Source: Gammaproteobacteria bacterium
Lineage (GTDB): Bacteria; Pseudomonadota; Gammaproteobacteria; SZUA-229
DNA: 49,373 nucleotides
NCBI GenBank assembly: GCA_026995045.1
Contig: JALWPK010000205.1
Coordinates: forward strand, 1-49,373
Reading direction: 5' to 3'
Made by a program: the position numbers and the translations under genes. How positions within the stretch are numbered: the stretch's first letter is position 1; every line of letters starts with the position of its first letter. Below are positions 9,784 to 18,450 of the stretch, piece after piece. The notes under the pieces are model-generated. The model was given only the letters and a program-made list of their open reading frames with translations. It had not been told where the DNA came from and ran no database searches.

Positions 9784-11517
9784 ATGAGTAATGTCGTTTC
9801 ATTATTTGATGACACCCAAAAATATGATGAACGTCCTGTCATCCTGCTAGCGGATGATGATCCTTCCATTCGCCTGATGATTCGTCACGTACTCGAGTCA
9901 GAAGAGTACGACATTGTGGAAGCCGCTGATGGTCTTGAAGCCATCAAGGCGGTGGAAAAACATCACCCCGCCATCATTTTGCTGGACGCAGTCATGCCCG
10001 GCCTGGATGGCTTCGCCACTTGCGAACAAATCAAGGACAAGGGTTTTACTGATATTCCGGTCATCATGATTACCGGTCTGGACGACGATGCTTCTGTCGA
10101 GCGCGCCTATGACGCCGGCGCGATAGATTTTATTACCAAACCCATCAAATGGGCGGTGCTCAAACACCGCGTCAAATCCGTGGTGTCGAAAGTGGTTGCC
10201 GAACGCAAGGTCAAGCTGCTGGCTTACCGCGATTCACTAACTGATTTGCCCAATCGCCTGTTATTCGCCGACCGCCTGGAACATTCCATTGTTCGCGCGG
10301 AACGTCACCGTGAATCCGTTGCGCTGATGCTGATTGATATCGATGATTTCAAACTGGTCAACGACTCATTCGGCCATGACGCCGGCGACAAACTGATTCG
10401 CGCGGTCGGTCAGATGTTGCAGAAATCCCTGCGCCGCGCCGATACCGTTGCGCGACTGGGTGGAGATGAATTTGCGGTAATTGTAGAAGGCATCAACGGC
10501 CCGGAAGACGCCATTGCGATTGCCGATAACCTGACCACCATGCTGGAGCACAACGTCAAGCTGGATGATCAGGAAACCTTTACCAGCGCCAGTGTTGGCA
10601 TTGCGGTGTTTCCTGAAGACGGGAAGGATGCGCGCACCCTGCTGAAAAACGCCGACACTGCGATGTTCCGCGCCAAGGAAAAAGGCCGGCACTGCTTCCA
10701 GTTCTACAAGCCGGAAATGAGTGTTACCGCCATGGAGCGGCTTGACCTTGAAAACAGCATGCGCAAGGCGCTGGATAACGGCGAGCTGGTGATTCATTAT
10801 CAGCCTACCGTTGACCTGCATAAAAACGACGTCGATGGCGTGGAAGCGCTGGTGCGCTGGCAGCATCCAGACAAGGGCGTCATCAATCCCAATGATTTTG
10901 TTCCGGTGGCGGAAGACTGCGGTTTGATTCTGCCCATTGGCGAATGGATGATTGAAACCGTATGCAAGCAACTGCGTGTGTGGGAAGACGCTGGTCTGGA
11001 AAACCAGAATATTTCCATCAACATTGCGCCGCGTCAGTTCCGTGATCAGGATGTGGTTGGTCTGTTCAGTGAGCATCTGGAAGCCAACAACCTGGACGCC
11101 TCATCCATCACCGTGGAAATTACCGAAAGCACCCTGATCGAGAATGTCGGCGAAGTCGAACGCGTGCTGTATGAACTGCACGACATGGGCATGCGTCTGG
11201 CGCTGGATGATTTCGGCACCGGGTTTGCTTCACTGGCTTATCTGAAAGATTTCCCGGTCGATATTGTCAAGATTGACCGCTCCTTCATCGATGGCATTCC
11301 GGAAAACGAAGACGATGTGACCATCGTCAACGCCATTGCCGGCCTTACGCGCGGCCTCAAGCTGAAACTGCTGGCCGAAGGCGTGGAAAATGTGCGCCAG
11401 CTCGACATGCTGAAAGGCCTGGGTTGCCAGCTGGGGCAGGGCTTTTACTGGAGCAAGGCGTTGCCAGCCGACCAGTATGAGCAGTTTTATCTGAACCGGA
11501 TGTATAACATCAGCTAA
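9784..11517 (+). CDS. response regulator with GGDEF and EAL domains (c-di-GMP metabolism)
   Basis: The 577-residue product combines a receiver domain (residues about 18-135, phosphoacceptor Asp68 in LLDAVMPG, acidic pocket DDD), a GGDEF domain (about 145-310) and an EAL domain (about 325-575). The GGDEF motif is intact (RLGGDEF) and an RRAD inhibitory site lies five residues before it. EAL is also intact (VEALVRW), with DDFGTGFASL, KIDRSFI and LLAEGVEN present. The protein should therefore be able both to make and break c-di-GMP, with phosphorylation probably setting the balance (inference). No partner kinase is adjacent. AGGAG precedes ATG 9784. yajQ, a reported c-di-GMP-binding family, lies 31 kb away. 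Confidence 0.95.
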   Translation: MSNVVSLFDDTQKYDERPVILLADDDPSIRLMIRHVLESEEYDIVEAADGLEAIKAVEKHHPAIILLDAVMPGLDGFATCEQIKDKGFTDIPVIMITGLDDDASVERAYDAGAIDFITKPIKWAVLKHRVKSVVSKVVAERKVKLLAYRDSLTDLPNRLLFADRLEHSIVRAERHRESVALMLIDIDDFKLVNDSFGHDAGDKLIRAVGQMLQKSLRRADTVARLGGDEFAVIVEGINGPEDAIAIADNLTTMLEHNVKLDDQETFTSASVGIAVFPEDGKDARTLLKNADTAMFRAKEKGRHCFQFYKPEMSVTAMERLDLENSMRKALDNGELVIHYQPTVDLHKNDVDGVEALVRWQHPDKGVINPNDFVPVAEDCGLILPIGEWMIETVCKQLRVWEDAGLENQNISINIAPRQFRDQDVVGLFSEHLEANNLDASSITVEITESTLIENVGEVERVLYELHDMGMRLALDDFGTGFASLAYLKDFPVDIVKIDRSFIDGIPENEDDVTIVNAIAGLTRGLKLKLLAEGVENVRQLDMLKGLGCQLGQGFYWSKALPADQYEQFYLNRMYNIS

Positions 11518-11518
11518 C

Positions 11519-11722
11519 AGGCTGTTGAAAAAACCTCATGCGGCGCGATGCGGCGTTAAAATCCGGCTCAAAATGCTCATTTACTGTGTGTAAACTGCGC
11601 TTTTGACTGCAGGCATCCCGCCCTCTGCCCTGCGGGCCAGCTACGCTGTTCCCGTTTGCTCCCGGCAAACGGGTCGCCGGATTTTGCCTTGTCCCGCACT
11701 CGCCTGAGACTTTTTCATTCGG
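11519..11722. repeat. MITE-like intergenic element with inverted ends
   Basis: The left end GGCTGTTGAAAAAACCTC is mirrored by GAGACTTTTTCA at 11706-11717. Inside, GTTAAAATCCGGC near 11554 is mirrored by GCCGGATTTTGCC near 11676, so the 200-bp space forms a long imperfect palindrome. No ORF with codon bias is seen. It separates two convergent genes and may also stop transcription. Confidence 0.55.
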
Positions 11723-11733
11723 TGGTTACCCGA

Positions 11734-12762
11734 CTACAAATCTCGCTCATTCACCGGCTTGCTCAGCTTCATGCCGGTAAAACCATCCGCCTGCATCGCC
11801 TGAATCTGCTCGTCCACCGCCTGTTTCCAGTGAATGTCGGGGCGATAGCCCAGCATCTGCTCCGCCTTGTCGTTGCTGGCGTGGGTGTCCTTCAGCAAGT
11901 GCACGATACTGCGCGTCAGTAATGGCTCCCACGGCAGCAGCGGGTTCAGCATTTCCATCAGCCAGGCAAAACCGTGCGCAGCGGCGAAGGGCGCGCTGAA
12001 AACCGGTTTGGGGTAGCCATAGTTCTCGCAGATATAGTTAATCACTTCGCGGCTGCTGGGAATTTCCGGGCCGACTATGTTGAACGCTTCATATACTTGC
12101 AGGTTCGGCGCCAGCGCGGCGCGAATCACGGCCTGCGCGATATCCTTGCCGGCCACCAGCGGCAGTCCCGTGCGACCGCCCGCCACCCAGGGTGTCAGCC
12201 TAGTGCGCAATCGCGGCAACAGCACCGGCAGCAGGCCCAGTGAATAGCGTTTACCGGCAAACAGGCCCAGACGCAGGTTCACCATCGACATGCCGCGCTG
12301 TGCATTCTCGCGCATGGTGTTTTCAATATTGATGATATTATTCAGGTGTGGCCAGAATCGTCGCTTGATGCCAGGGCTGAGCGGTTCGTGTGAATGTGTC
12401 GGCGCAGCGGCGCTGGTGGTGCTGATGAACACGAAACGTTTGACGCGCCATTCCAGCGCCTTGTCGATCAGCGCCAGGCTGGGTTCGAGAAACAGTTGCC
12501 GTGACTGCTTCTTGTTGCCATACAGCGAACTCCAGGCGGCGCAGTGGCAGACGATGTCAGCGCCGACGAGCACCCGGTCGCGGTAATCGCTGTCGCGCAG
12601 GTCGCCCTCGCGCACCTCGCCGGTAAAGCCGGGAAGCAGTTTACGGCGGTCGCGGCAGGCGGCGATAACGTGGATGTCCTTGTGAGCAATACGCATCAGT
12701 TCTTCGATGACATGGCTGCCGGCAAAGCCGGTGGCGCCGGTGACAACGATGGTGTGGCTCAT
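11734..12762 (-). CDS. atypical extended SDR / NAD(P)-dependent epimerase-like protein
   Basis: The 342-residue product starts with a Rossmann nucleotide-binding motif VTGATGFAGSHV at residues 6-17 and keeps the overall length and layout of extended SDR enzymes, including CHCAAW and the FISTTSAAA strand. The catalytic YxxxK expected about 25 residues further is absent: the corresponding stretch reads HLNNIINIENTMRE. It may therefore bind a dinucleotide without classical chemistry, or use other residues. ATG 12762 is preceded on the minus strand by AAGGA eight bases upstream. It is divergent from the next SDR gene, with a 16-bp palindrome between them. Confidence 0.8.
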   Translation of the reverse strand: MSHTIVVTGATGFAGSHVIEELMRIAHKDIHVIAACRDRRKLLPGFTGEVREGDLRDSDYRDRVLVGADIVCHCAAWSSLYGNKKQSRQLFLEPSLALIDKALEWRVKRFVFISTTSAAAPTHSHEPLSPGIKRRFWPHLNNIINIENTMRENAQRGMSMVNLRLGLFAGKRYSLGLLPVLLPRLRTRLTPWVAGGRTGLPLVAGKDIAQAVIRAALAPNLQVYEAFNIVGPEIPSSREVINYICENYGYPKPVFSAPFAAAHGFAWLMEMLNPLLPWEPLLTRSIVHLLKDTHASNDKAEQMLGYRPDIHWKQAVDEQIQAMQADGFTGMKLSKPVNERDL

Positions 12763-12776
12763 GCTAGAATCCTTAA

Positions 12777-12792
12777 TCAGACAATTGTCTGA
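12777..12792. promoter_or_regulatory. 16-bp perfect palindrome, candidate operator
   Basis: TCAGACAATTGTCTGA is a perfect dyad lying 15 bases upstream of the minus-strand SDR gene and 72 bases upstream of the plus-strand SDR gene. Size and position suit a dimeric repressor such as a TetR-family protein (inference). No regulator gene is adjacent. Confidence 0.55.
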
Positions 12793-12864
12793 CAATAACA
12801 ATGCGGCTGCCTGAATGCAAACAGCCACTCTATCAGGTGGCAGTATACCCGGCGGGAGAGAGAA

Positions 12865-13557
12865 ATGAATATTCTGATTACCGGCGCCAGCCGCGGCATC
12901 GGGCTGGAAATGGTGCGTTACGGTATGGAGCAGGGCTGGCGCGTGTACGCCTGTTGCCGTCATCCGCAGCAGGCCGACGCCTTGCTCAAACTGGCGCAAC
13001 TGGCCAATGGCCGCGTCAGCGTGCATGTGGTCGATATGACCGAACTGGCGACGATGCAGGCGCTGGCCTACGAGCTGCGCAGTGACGCCATCGACATGCT
13101 GATTAACAATGCCGGCGTCTACGGCTCGCCTGATAACCGCATCGGCAAGGTCGATATTGCCAGTTGGCAAGAGACTTTTCTGGTGAATTGCATCGCGCAA
13201 TATAAAATGGTGGAGTCATTGATTGAAAATGTGCGCATGGGCAAGGCGCGCACCATCGCCTGCCTGAGCAGCAAAATGGGCAGCATGGCGGATAACGGTT
13301 CCGGCGGCAGCTATATTTACCGCTCCAGCAAGGCGGCGCTGAATGCGGTGGTGAAAAGCCTGGCCGTCGACCTGCGTGCGGACGGCGTCAAGGTGGTGGC
13401 GCTGCACCCCGGCTGGGTGAAAACCGATATGGGCGGCCCCAACGCTGAAATCAGCACCCGAGAAAGCGTCAGCCAGATGATGTCACATCTGCAACAACTG
13501 ACGTTGGCGGACAGCGGCCGGTTTATTGATATCGATGGCAGCGATATTCCCTGGTAG
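12865..13557 (+). CDS. short-chain dehydrogenase/reductase (C-factor-like)
   Basis: The 230-residue product is a classical SDR: TGASRGIG cofactor motif at residues 6-13, NNAG at about 81-84, catalytic Ser in the CLSSKMGS strand and catalytic YRSSK at about 152-156, followed by PGWVKTDMGG. The full catalytic set is present, unlike the divergent neighbour. The nearest named relatives by pattern are C-factor-like or carbonyl reductases; the substrate cannot be told. GGGAGAGAG precedes ATG 12865. Confidence 0.9.
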   Translation: MNILITGASRGIGLEMVRYGMEQGWRVYACCRHPQQADALLKLAQLANGRVSVHVVDMTELATMQALAYELRSDAIDMLINNAGVYGSPDNRIGKVDIASWQETFLVNCIAQYKMVESLIENVRMGKARTIACLSSKMGSMADNGSGGSYIYRSSKAALNAVVKSLAVDLRADGVKVVALHPGWVKTDMGGPNAEISTRESVSQMMSHLQQLTLADSGRFIDIDGSDIPW

Positions 13558-13678
13558 TCAGGGTCTTGGGTCGAGGGTCTTTTGTCTTTGGTCGCGGCGC
13601 TTGCATGCTAGAATCCCCGTCCTGAGCCATACCGGCATTATTCACTATTCATTATCCACTATACATTAAGTAACTCCC

Positions 13679-14482
13679 TTGTCTTTTCCCAGCATCGAAC
13701 AACTCAGCGCCATTGTTATCCCCGCCGCCAAACGCGAACTGCTGCCACATTTTGGCAGCATGGACTACGAGTACAAGGAAGATGGCAGCGTCATCACCAA
13801 GGCCGATCTGGCCATGCAGAACGCGCTGGAGGCCGGTTTGCAACAGCAATGGCCCGAGTACGCCATGCTGGGCGAGGAGATGAGCGAGGATGAACAACAG
13901 GCGATACTGGATTCCGATACCGGCTACTGGTGCATCGATCCGCTGGACGGCACCAATAACTACGCTACCGGCATGCCGTTTTTTGCTGTGTCCATCGCCC
14001 TGATTATCGAGGGGCAGGCAAAGCTGGGATACATCTACGATCCGTTGCGCGATGAAGTGTTTGCCGCGATCCACGGCGAGGGCGCAACACTGAACGGCCA
14101 GCGTCTGCAATACAGACCGGCGCCAACCGAGAACTGCAAGCTGATTGCCGAAATTGACATGAAGCGCCTGCCGGACGAACTGGCCACCCGCCTGGTGCTG
14201 GAGCCGCCGTATGGTTCGCAGCGCAATATCGGCTCCTCCGCTCTGGACTGGTGCTGGCTGTCGGCCGGGCGCTACAACATCTACCTGCATGGTGGGCAGA
14301 AGCTGTGGGATTATGCCGCTGGTCATCTGTTATGCGAAGAGGCGGGCGGCCAAAGTCTGTCGCTCGATGGCGAACCGGTGTTCCGCAACCGGCTGGAAAC
14401 CCGCTCGGTGCTGGCCTCGCTGGATGGCGAACTGTTTCAGCGTTGGCGGCAGTGGATAGGCATTCCGCTGAAAACCGGCTGA
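13679..14482 (+). CDS. inositol monophosphatase-superfamily phosphatase
   Basis: The 267-residue product carries the Mg-binding signatures of the family: GEEMSEDE near residue 62, IDPLDGTNNYATGMPFF at about 83-99 and LWDYAAGHLLCEEAGG at about 205-220. Members hydrolyse phosphomonoesters such as inositol phosphate, or 3'-phosphoadenosine 5'-phosphate in the CysQ branch; this one could be either. The start is TTG 13679 with no good Shine-Dalgarno and no alternative nearby, so the start is the weakest part of the call. A second, clearer family member (suhB) lies at 40473. Confidence 0.85.
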   Translation: MSFPSIEQLSAIVIPAAKRELLPHFGSMDYEYKEDGSVITKADLAMQNALEAGLQQQWPEYAMLGEEMSEDEQQAILDSDTGYWCIDPLDGTNNYATGMPFFAVSIALIIEGQAKLGYIYDPLRDEVFAAIHGEGATLNGQRLQYRPAPTENCKLIAEIDMKRLPDELATRLVLEPPYGSQRNIGSSALDWCWLSAGRYNIYLHGGQKLWDYAAGHLLCEEAGGQSLSLDGEPVFRNRLETRSVLASLDGELFQRWRQWIGIPLKTG

Positions 14483-14878
14483 TTATTCAATGTTTTCATG
14501 AAGTTGGCGCTGGCGCTGAGAAACGCTTCGGGCGCAGTTGGCGTCCGGCAGGCAAGTTTGACAGGAACAAGCCTTGAATATGCGCATCTGAGTGGTGAGA
14601 TAACAACACTTGTCGGATTATCAGACACCAATGTCGATAATCTGACAGAAATGGTTGCGCTTTAATATTATTTAGCTAAAACTAATCACAAGCCTGCCTG
14701 TCAGACAGGCTTGCTCGTCTCTCCCGCTGACGAGCTTTCTAATTGTTCCCAAATAAAGTTTGATCTCTCGCATGTGTTTCTGCGTTACCGGCGAAAAATG
14801 CAGGCGAGCATATTCAGCAGCTGAATAAAGCTGGTGTTTTGACTGGATGAATTCATACCACAGCACCGGAGTGATGCT
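14483..14878. other. 396-bp gene-free stretch with three consecutive hairpins
   Basis: No supported gene is present. Three inverted repeats follow one another: TGTCGGATTATC/GATAATCTGACA (14611-14647, one G.T pair), CCTGTC-A-GACAGG (14697-14709) and GCTCGTC/GACGAGC (14713-14735, followed by TTTCT). The last could be a weak terminator on the plus strand. The region also contains the ribosome-binding site (GGAGTG, 14866) of the next gene. Confidence 0.6.
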
Positions 14879-16522
14879 ATGCATGCCTTGAAAAAATGCT
14901 TACTACTGTCTGCCATTACCCTGCTGGTCGCCTGTGACCCGGGACAGCCCGGTGGTAAGGCTGAGTTCAGCGCGGGTGGCCGGGCCGCCGCGCTCAGTCA
15001 GGCGGAATATAACCAGTTGCCGCCGGAGCAGCAGTATCAGGTGGCGAACAAGTTGCTCGCCACTTTTTTCAAGGGCATGCCGGTCGATGCGTTTTTCGAT
15101 TTGAGGCAGGGTACGGATAACTTGTCGCCGCGCAGCGCGACTTTTCTTGATGATGTCAGGGCCGCGTTAAAAACCCGAATGAATCCGCTGGACAAACAGG
15201 CCATCGATATCGAAATCGACGGGCTTGACGCCGAAGGCAATCCGGATCCCACCCAGGCCAAATACCTGTTCGACACCAATGGCGACGCACAACGCAACCA
15301 GCGTCCCAGACAGATTCCGTTGGCGCGCATCAAGGAATACCCGCTCAGCCGCGACCAGTTCAATCAGTGGATGGCGTATTTTCTCGCCAACACCATCCTG
15401 TTCTCGCCAGCGGAAGAAATGGACAGCACCGACATGAACGACGTGCAGAACATGTATCGTTTCCTGGTCGACAACCTGGAAAAAAACAACAGCATTCGCC
15501 AGATTGTGCGCGCCAATCTGCCCTCGCTGGCGCGTTGGCGTGTGTCGCGCTCGCCTGAAAATCACGCGCTGGAAGCGTTTGAACTCTATCTCGGTCTGTT
15601 TGAAACCGAAGAAGACTCCTACCGTGGCGGCATCGCCTGCAAGGATTTGTACCTGACCTCGGAAGCCGACGGCTACCTGATCCGGCGTAACGATTTTCCC
15701 AATACCGAACCGCAGCTGATTCTGGGTTCCAGCTATGTCACCAGTTGTGATGACCTGTACGATGTCATCGCCGGTCATCCGTTGCTGATTCCACGCGTTA
15801 CCGAAGTGATTATCAATTACCTGATGTCCGGCGCGCCGCTGGAAACCCGCACCGCGATGATTGCCTCGATTACCGCCAGCAATCCGCAAACCTTTGCCGA
15901 CATCTTCAGCGCCATAATCTTCTCCCGCGAATATTTGCTGAATACCGAGCGCCCCAAATCGTTTGAGGAAAACCTGTTTTCCCTGCTGGATACGTTCAAG
16001 TGGGATCCCCGCGCCAGCAATGCCGGCGAGGTGGACAGAAGAATATTCATGCGCATGACCTCCACCAACATCAATGAACGCATCGCGCTGTCGCCCAAAG
16101 GCTGGGCCAACATGCGTTACAAGATCGGCCGTCTGCCGGATGTGCCGCTCGATGGCGTCAGTTTTGCCAGCTATCACAAGGGCTTGCGTGAGGAGTTCCT
16201 GATACGCCCGTTCAGTTTTCGTGGCGGCAACGGTTTTGACGGCATGTTCTATGATGAAAACGGTGATTCACAGGCAACCATTGCTGCGATGACGCCAGAA
16301 TCATTTCTCGACTTTTTGTTCCTGAGCGCGCTGCAGCGCAAGCCGGCGGTTGCTGAAGTAACGGACTTGCTGGCATTGATAGACAGCCAGAGCTATCTGC
16401 AGACGGATACATCCACGGGTGAAGTCAGTATACGCAGCGGCCGCTATGATGAAATTTCACGCATTGTGTTCGATTACATATCGCGTTTGCCCGAGTTTTA
16501 CTACTTCAAGGCGATCAACTAA
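14879..16522 (+). CDS. uncharacterised 547-residue lipoprotein, partner of the DUF1501-like gene
   Basis: The N-terminus is a lipoprotein signal with lipobox LVAC (Cys19), so the mature protein should be anchored to a membrane facing the periplasm or outside. The body is mostly helical by composition. The C-terminal half contains stretches such as ITASNPQTFADIFSAIIFSREYLL that recall the DUF1800 family, which commonly precedes DUF1501 genes; that assignment is tentative. The DUF1501-like gene starts 12 bases downstream, so the two are probably one operon. GGAGTG lies seven bases before ATG 14879. No function can be stated. Confidence 0.8.
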   Translation: MHALKKCLLLSAITLLVACDPGQPGGKAEFSAGGRAAALSQAEYNQLPPEQQYQVANKLLATFFKGMPVDAFFDLRQGTDNLSPRSATFLDDVRAALKTRMNPLDKQAIDIEIDGLDAEGNPDPTQAKYLFDTNGDAQRNQRPRQIPLARIKEYPLSRDQFNQWMAYFLANTILFSPAEEMDSTDMNDVQNMYRFLVDNLEKNNSIRQIVRANLPSLARWRVSRSPENHALEAFELYLGLFETEEDSYRGGIACKDLYLTSEADGYLIRRNDFPNTEPQLILGSSYVTSCDDLYDVIAGHPLLIPRVTEVIINYLMSGAPLETRTAMIASITASNPQTFADIFSAIIFSREYLLNTERPKSFEENLFSLLDTFKWDPRASNAGEVDRRIFMRMTSTNINERIALSPKGWANMRYKIGRLPDVPLDGVSFASYHKGLREEFLIRPFSFRGGNGFDGMFYDENGDSQATIAAMTPESFLDFLFLSALQRKPAVAEVTDLLALIDSQSYLQTDTSTGEVSIRSGRYDEISRIVFDYISRLPEFYYFKAIN

Positions 16523-16534
16523 GAGGAAGGAAAC

Positions 16535-18070
16535 ATGAAACGCAGAGATTTTCTTAAAGTCGTCGGCATCGGTACGGCATCCGTATTCATCCCTTCTTCG
16601 CTGAATCTGCGGTCGCTGTACCGCAACGCCAACGCGGCGGTGGCCTACGATCAGGCCAGCATAACGGTGGCTTCTATTCCAACAGTGATGCCGCAGGTCA
16701 TCAATATATTCCTGTATGGCGGGCCGTCCGAACTGGCGGGCAACCTGACCAATATTGTTGAAATTGAAAACGCCTCGCAGAACTCTTATGAAAACCGTTT
16801 CGGCGGCATCACCGATACCACTGCGAATGGTGGTCTGATTACCCCCAACGGTTTCTGGTCCGGCGCCGGTGGCGATGAAATGGAATTTCTGGTGAATCCC
16901 GGCGCGGGTGCCAACCCCTACATGAATGTGTATCGCACCCTGATGAAGCGCAAGGACGGCACGCGCTCGCACCGCGAGAGCATTCTGATGAGCCTGAAAG
17001 GCTCGCTCGATATTGACACCAGCGCCGGCGTGGGCACGCGCATGGCGGCCTTGTTGGCGACGCATGGCAGCCTGTACGAAGCCAACACCATGCTGGCGGA
17101 CGGTTCCGCCATTGCCGATATCAACAACCTGTTGTTGCCGTTTGTTTCCTTTGAAGGCGAGAGCCGCATATTCTCGCCCGACCCGAACACGGTGGTGCCG
17201 CTGACTTTCCGAGGGGCCACACTGGATAGCAATTTTGATAACCCGTTTACCCGCAACAGCAACGGTTTCGCCACCCAGCTCGATATGCTGGTGAACAAGA
17301 TGAAAACTGCGGAATCGCAACTGCGCTACCAGAAAGTGGAAGACGCTTTCAAGATTCGTGAACAGCTTGCCATGCAGATTGGTTCGCTGGATGCAGCCAA
17401 TAACGCCACGTTGCCGATGCTGACGGATCCGAACGATATCGCCGCCAATGGCGGCAATGCAACATTCGTCTATCCGAATAACAGTTTTGGTCGCACCGTC
17501 AAATCCGCCGTCACCCTGGCGATACACAACCCGAGCACGGTGTTTATTTCAGTCGGCGGTTCGCTGGGCGGCTGGGACGACCATAACAATGGCGTAGACG
17601 ATTACCCCGGGCGCATGCGCAATGTTATGCAAACCTTGCGCGCCGCGATGTGGCATATCAAATATTCGCAGGGTTTGACGCTGGGCAATGGCAATACCCG
17701 CATCACCACTGACAACATCGTGATTAATGTATTCGGCGACTTTGGCCGCCGCGTCAATCTCAACAACTCCATGGGCTGGGATCACGGCAACAACCAGAAC
17801 CTGTATACGCTGGGCGGGGCCGGCGTGCGTTCGGCTGCATTTGGCGCCAATCGCACACTGGGCAAGGTGGTGGGAACGACACAGCTTGTCGGTAACCCGG
17901 GCGCCAACAACCAGTTTACCGAGCCGGCGCCAGGCAGCTATGAGTTTGAACCCATGTCGGTAGCCGCCACTTTGTACAGCTACCTGGGCGTGGAAAACCC
18001 GGAAATCCTGACAGCCGATCCGGATCTCAACCCGAACGGCGACCCGGCGATTGACGAGACACAGACGTAA
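16535..18070 (+). CDS. Tat-exported DUF1501-like protein
   Basis: The 511-residue product begins MKRRDFLKVVGIGTASVF, a twin-arginine signal, so it is exported folded, often with a metal cofactor. The C-terminal third has the DUF1501 pattern: FGDFGRRVN, then GWDHGNNQN and TLGGAGVR, resembling the metal-binding end of alkaline-phosphatase/sulfatase-type folds. Earlier segments (INIFLYGGPSELAG) match the usual DUF1501 opening. Enzyme activity is not established for this family in gammaproteobacteria. AGGAAGG precedes ATG 16535, twelve bases after the lipoprotein partner. Confidence 0.82.
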   Translation: MKRRDFLKVVGIGTASVFIPSSLNLRSLYRNANAAVAYDQASITVASIPTVMPQVINIFLYGGPSELAGNLTNIVEIENASQNSYENRFGGITDTTANGGLITPNGFWSGAGGDEMEFLVNPGAGANPYMNVYRTLMKRKDGTRSHRESILMSLKGSLDIDTSAGVGTRMAALLATHGSLYEANTMLADGSAIADINNLLLPFVSFEGESRIFSPDPNTVVPLTFRGATLDSNFDNPFTRNSNGFATQLDMLVNKMKTAESQLRYQKVEDAFKIREQLAMQIGSLDAANNATLPMLTDPNDIAANGGNATFVYPNNSFGRTVKSAVTLAIHNPSTVFISVGGSLGGWDDHNNGVDDYPGRMRNVMQTLRAAMWHIKYSQGLTLGNGNTRITTDNIVINVFGDFGRRVNLNNSMGWDHGNNQNLYTLGGAGVRSAAFGANRTLGKVVGTTQLVGNPGANNQFTEPAPGSYEFEPMSVAATLYSYLGVENPEILTADPDLNPNGDPAIDETQT

Positions 18071-18144
18071 TAGCTGCGTAATTTGTCAATCAAAAAAGGC
18101 TGGGGCGCTGCAAGGAGAAAAGGATTTTATCCGCAGATGATTTA

Positions 18145-18380
18145 TTTTTTGCCACAGAGACCACAGAGTGCGCGGAGGTGGTCTGAAAATCCAGTGCAGG
18201 CAAATACTGCAGAGGACACAGGCATTATACATATCTGTATCGTAGGAGCGGCTTCAGCCGCGAGCGGTAATATCCACAAACGCAGCACTTGTTGAAATCG
18301 TGGGTTCGCGGCTGAAGCCACTCCTACGACAAACAAACCTTCGCGTCCTCTGCGTCTTTTCGCCTCTGCGTTGGCTTTTC
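18145..18380. repeat. CCACAGAG-ended element with an inserted REP pair
   Basis: The left end is TTTTTTGCCACAGAGACCACAGAG and the right end carries inverse remnants (CGTCCTCTGCG and CGCCTCTGCG). Nested within, at 18241-18328, is a facing pair of REP sequences. The block fills the space between the convergent DUF1501-like and DUF3570 genes; the rest of 18071-18450 holds nothing else I can identify. Confidence 0.75.
18241..18328. repeat. inverted REP pair (BIME-like)
   Basis: CGTAGGAGCGGCTTCAGCCG at 18241 faces its inverse CGGCTGAAGCCACTCCTACG ending at 18328, separated by about 40 bases. Each arm has the internal GCGGCTTCAGCCGC dyad typical of Pseudomonas-type REP sequences. A second copy of the pair is at 43923-44010. 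Confidence 0.85.
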
Positions 18381-18450
18381 CAATCCCTTCGTACGTTCTG
18401 CACTCCCTGTGGCAAATTCATTTGCGGAAAGCTTTTGCAATAAAATCAGC

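Noticed and set aside
14672..14884. 70-residue minus-strand ORF in the gap before the lipoprotein gene
   Set aside because: It runs through the hairpin block, has no ribosome-binding site and overlaps the start of the lipoprotein gene. I saw no family resemblance.
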